DNA of 5,307 bases from JBFLVN01 sp040758475 (GTDB lineage Bacteria; JAGRBM01), in the NCBI GenBank assembly GCA_040758475.1, contig JBFLVN010000252.1, forward strand, positions 1 to 5,307, in the 5' to 3' direction. Made by a program: the position numbers and the translations under genes. Numbering within the stretch: position 1 is the first letter of the stretch; each line of letters starts with the position of its first letter. Positions 4,274-5,307 of the stretch are shown here, piece by piece. The notes under the pieces were generated by a model that was given only the letters and a program-made list of their open reading frames with translations, did not search any database and was not told the DNA's origin.

Positions 4274-5307
4274 ATGGATTCTTCCGACCGGCTGCCAAGC
4301 GGCCTCCTCACCCCTTTTTCCGACCTTTTTTCCACCAAACCCGCGCACCTCTGGTGGCCCTACGTGCCCCGGGACTGTTTCGTGGTCCTCGAAGGAGACC
4401 CGGGCGCAGGCAAGACCTGGATCGCCACGGACCTTGCGGCCGACGTGAGCCGGGGTGACCTCTACCGAGGGCCCGAGGGGCACTCTCAGGGAAAACCCGG
4501 GAAAGTCCTCTATTTGGACCTCCGGGACGACTGGGCGAGCGTACTGCGTCCCCGGCTCGAAGCAGCCGGCGCCGACCTGACCCGCGTGTTTTGGGTCGAA
4601 GGCCCCGGCGTCATTTACGAAGACGAGGACGGACGGGAAACCATCGATCTGGACACCGTGGCCCGGATGCTCGAGCGCCACAAGCCCGATCTCCTGGTCA
4701 TCGACCCCATCGACCTGTACGTCGGGAAAAAGGCGGGGAATTTATCCAGGGACCTGGCCGCGCTGGCGCGCAATTATCACTGCACGATCCTGGCCGTGCG
4801 CCGTGTTCCAAGGACGCCCTCGGGGCGCCCCGCGCGGGGAAACCCGGAAGACCTTTCCTACTGGGCCGATTCCGTCGTCCTGTGCGGGAAAGACCCGGAG
4901 GAAACCGGCAAGCGGGTGGTGGCCCACGAGCGCTGCACCCACGAAGCGGAGGGGGATTCCATCCAGTTCGAGATCAAGGAGGGCCGCCTCGAATGGGGGG
5001 ACTTCAAGGAAATCACGGCGGACGAGTTCCTTTTCCCCGTCAAAGAGGCCGCCGAACGCCCCTCGGCCTTGAAGGAGGCCCGGGAGTTTCTCCAGACGGC
5101 GCTTGAAGAGCGGCGCCAGGAAGCGGTGGAAATCCTGAAGACCGCCGCGTTGGAAGGGATTCGCAAGAAGACCCTGCTCCGGGCCAAGAAAGCCCTCGGC
5201 GTGAAAAGCGTGCGGGAGATTTCTTTCTGGTACTGGGAACTTCCCAAGCCGGAAAAAGAAGACGCAAAAAAAGATGGCCAACTTGGCCACCTTGACGGAA
5301 AGCCGCC
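4274..5307 (+). CDS. RepA/RecA-like AAA ATPase of mobile-element type, 3'-truncated by window edge
   Basis: The frame runs from ATG 4274 (AGGAG at 4262-4266, 7 nt spacing) off the end of the window, showing 344 residues. The P-loop GDPGAGKT is at 41-48, in the usual FVVLEGDPGAGKTWIATDLA setting. KVLYLDLRDD (77-86) is the second strand of the core, and DLLVIDPIDLYVG (139-151) carries Walker B Asp144. These make it a RecA-fold ATPase of the AAA_25/RepA-like group. Such proteins occur in plasmids, prophages and integrative elements and are often linked to replication, though this function is inferred. Residues about 265-330 form a separate C-terminal module: a helix with LEERRQEAVEILKTAA, then GIRKKTLLRAKKALGVKSVR and FWYWELP, a winged-helix-like pattern shared by such ATPases. 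The end (DGQLGHLDGKPP) is low-complexity. It starts about 150 bp from hicBA in the divergent direction. Confidence 0.88.
   Translation, partial: MDSSDRLPSGLLTPFSDLFSTKPAHLWWPYVPRDCFVVLEGDPGAGKTWIATDLAADVSRGDLYRGPEGHSQGKPGKVLYLDLRDDWASVLRPRLEAAGADLTRVFWVEGPGVIYEDEDGRETIDLDTVARMLERHKPDLLVIDPIDLYVGKKAGNLSRDLAALARNYHCTILAVRRVPRTPSGRPARGNPEDLSYWADSVVLCGKDPEETGKRVVAHERCTHEAEGDSIQFEIKEGRLEWGDFKEITADEFLFPVKEAAERPSALKEAREFLQTALEERRQEAVEILKTAALEGIRKKTLLRAKKALGVKSVREISFWYWELPKPEKEDAKKDGQLGHLDGKP

Noticed and set aside
4250..4681. Minus-strand frame opposite the ATPase N-terminus
   Set aside because: The opposite strand carries the P-loop and Walker B motifs with a clear start site, so this is an antisense shadow.

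Overview
The window looks like a GC-rich bacterial chromosome segment, or an integrated element within one. Promoters resemble the sigma-70 consensus, Shine-Dalgarno sites are clear, and GTG starts are common. Nothing here fixes the phylum. The gene types (PIN, AF2212-like and HicBA toxin-antitoxin parts beside a RepA-like AAA ATPase) are what one expects in an accessory region of an environmental bacterium.

Left edge (1-487): the 3' part of a PIN-domain (VapC-like) ribonuclease gene is followed at once by a small antitoxin-like reading frame. That frame seems to be truncated or frameshifted and has no toxin after it.

Centre (498-3221): a TetR-family repressor gene on the minus strand is divergent from a tight three-gene plus-strand operon. 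The operon encodes a small CxxC protein of an uncharacterised, possibly thioredoxin-like family, a COG3687/PF10118 ferritin-like 'metal-dependent hydrolase', and a SnoaL/NTF2-like protein. The 110-bp divergent region holds two overlapping promoters and two copies of a TetR-type operator, so the repressor probably controls both itself and the operon. A convergent DsrE-family gene with a CGTC motif closes this block. Together these look like an inducible, redox- or electrophile-linked module whose substrate is unknown.

Right part (3351-4123): an AF2212/DUF104-type antitoxin gene lacks an adjacent toxin. Next to it is a complete hicBA toxin-antitoxin pair on the minus strand with the usual ATGA overlap.

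Right edge (4274-5307): a good promoter and Shine-Dalgarno site precede a P-loop AAA ATPase of the RepA/RecA-like type found in plasmids, prophages and integrative elements. The gene runs off the window. The density of toxin-antitoxin parts and this ATPase suggest that the TetR module sits in or beside mobile DNA, but no transposase, integrase, attachment site or CRISPR array is visible.
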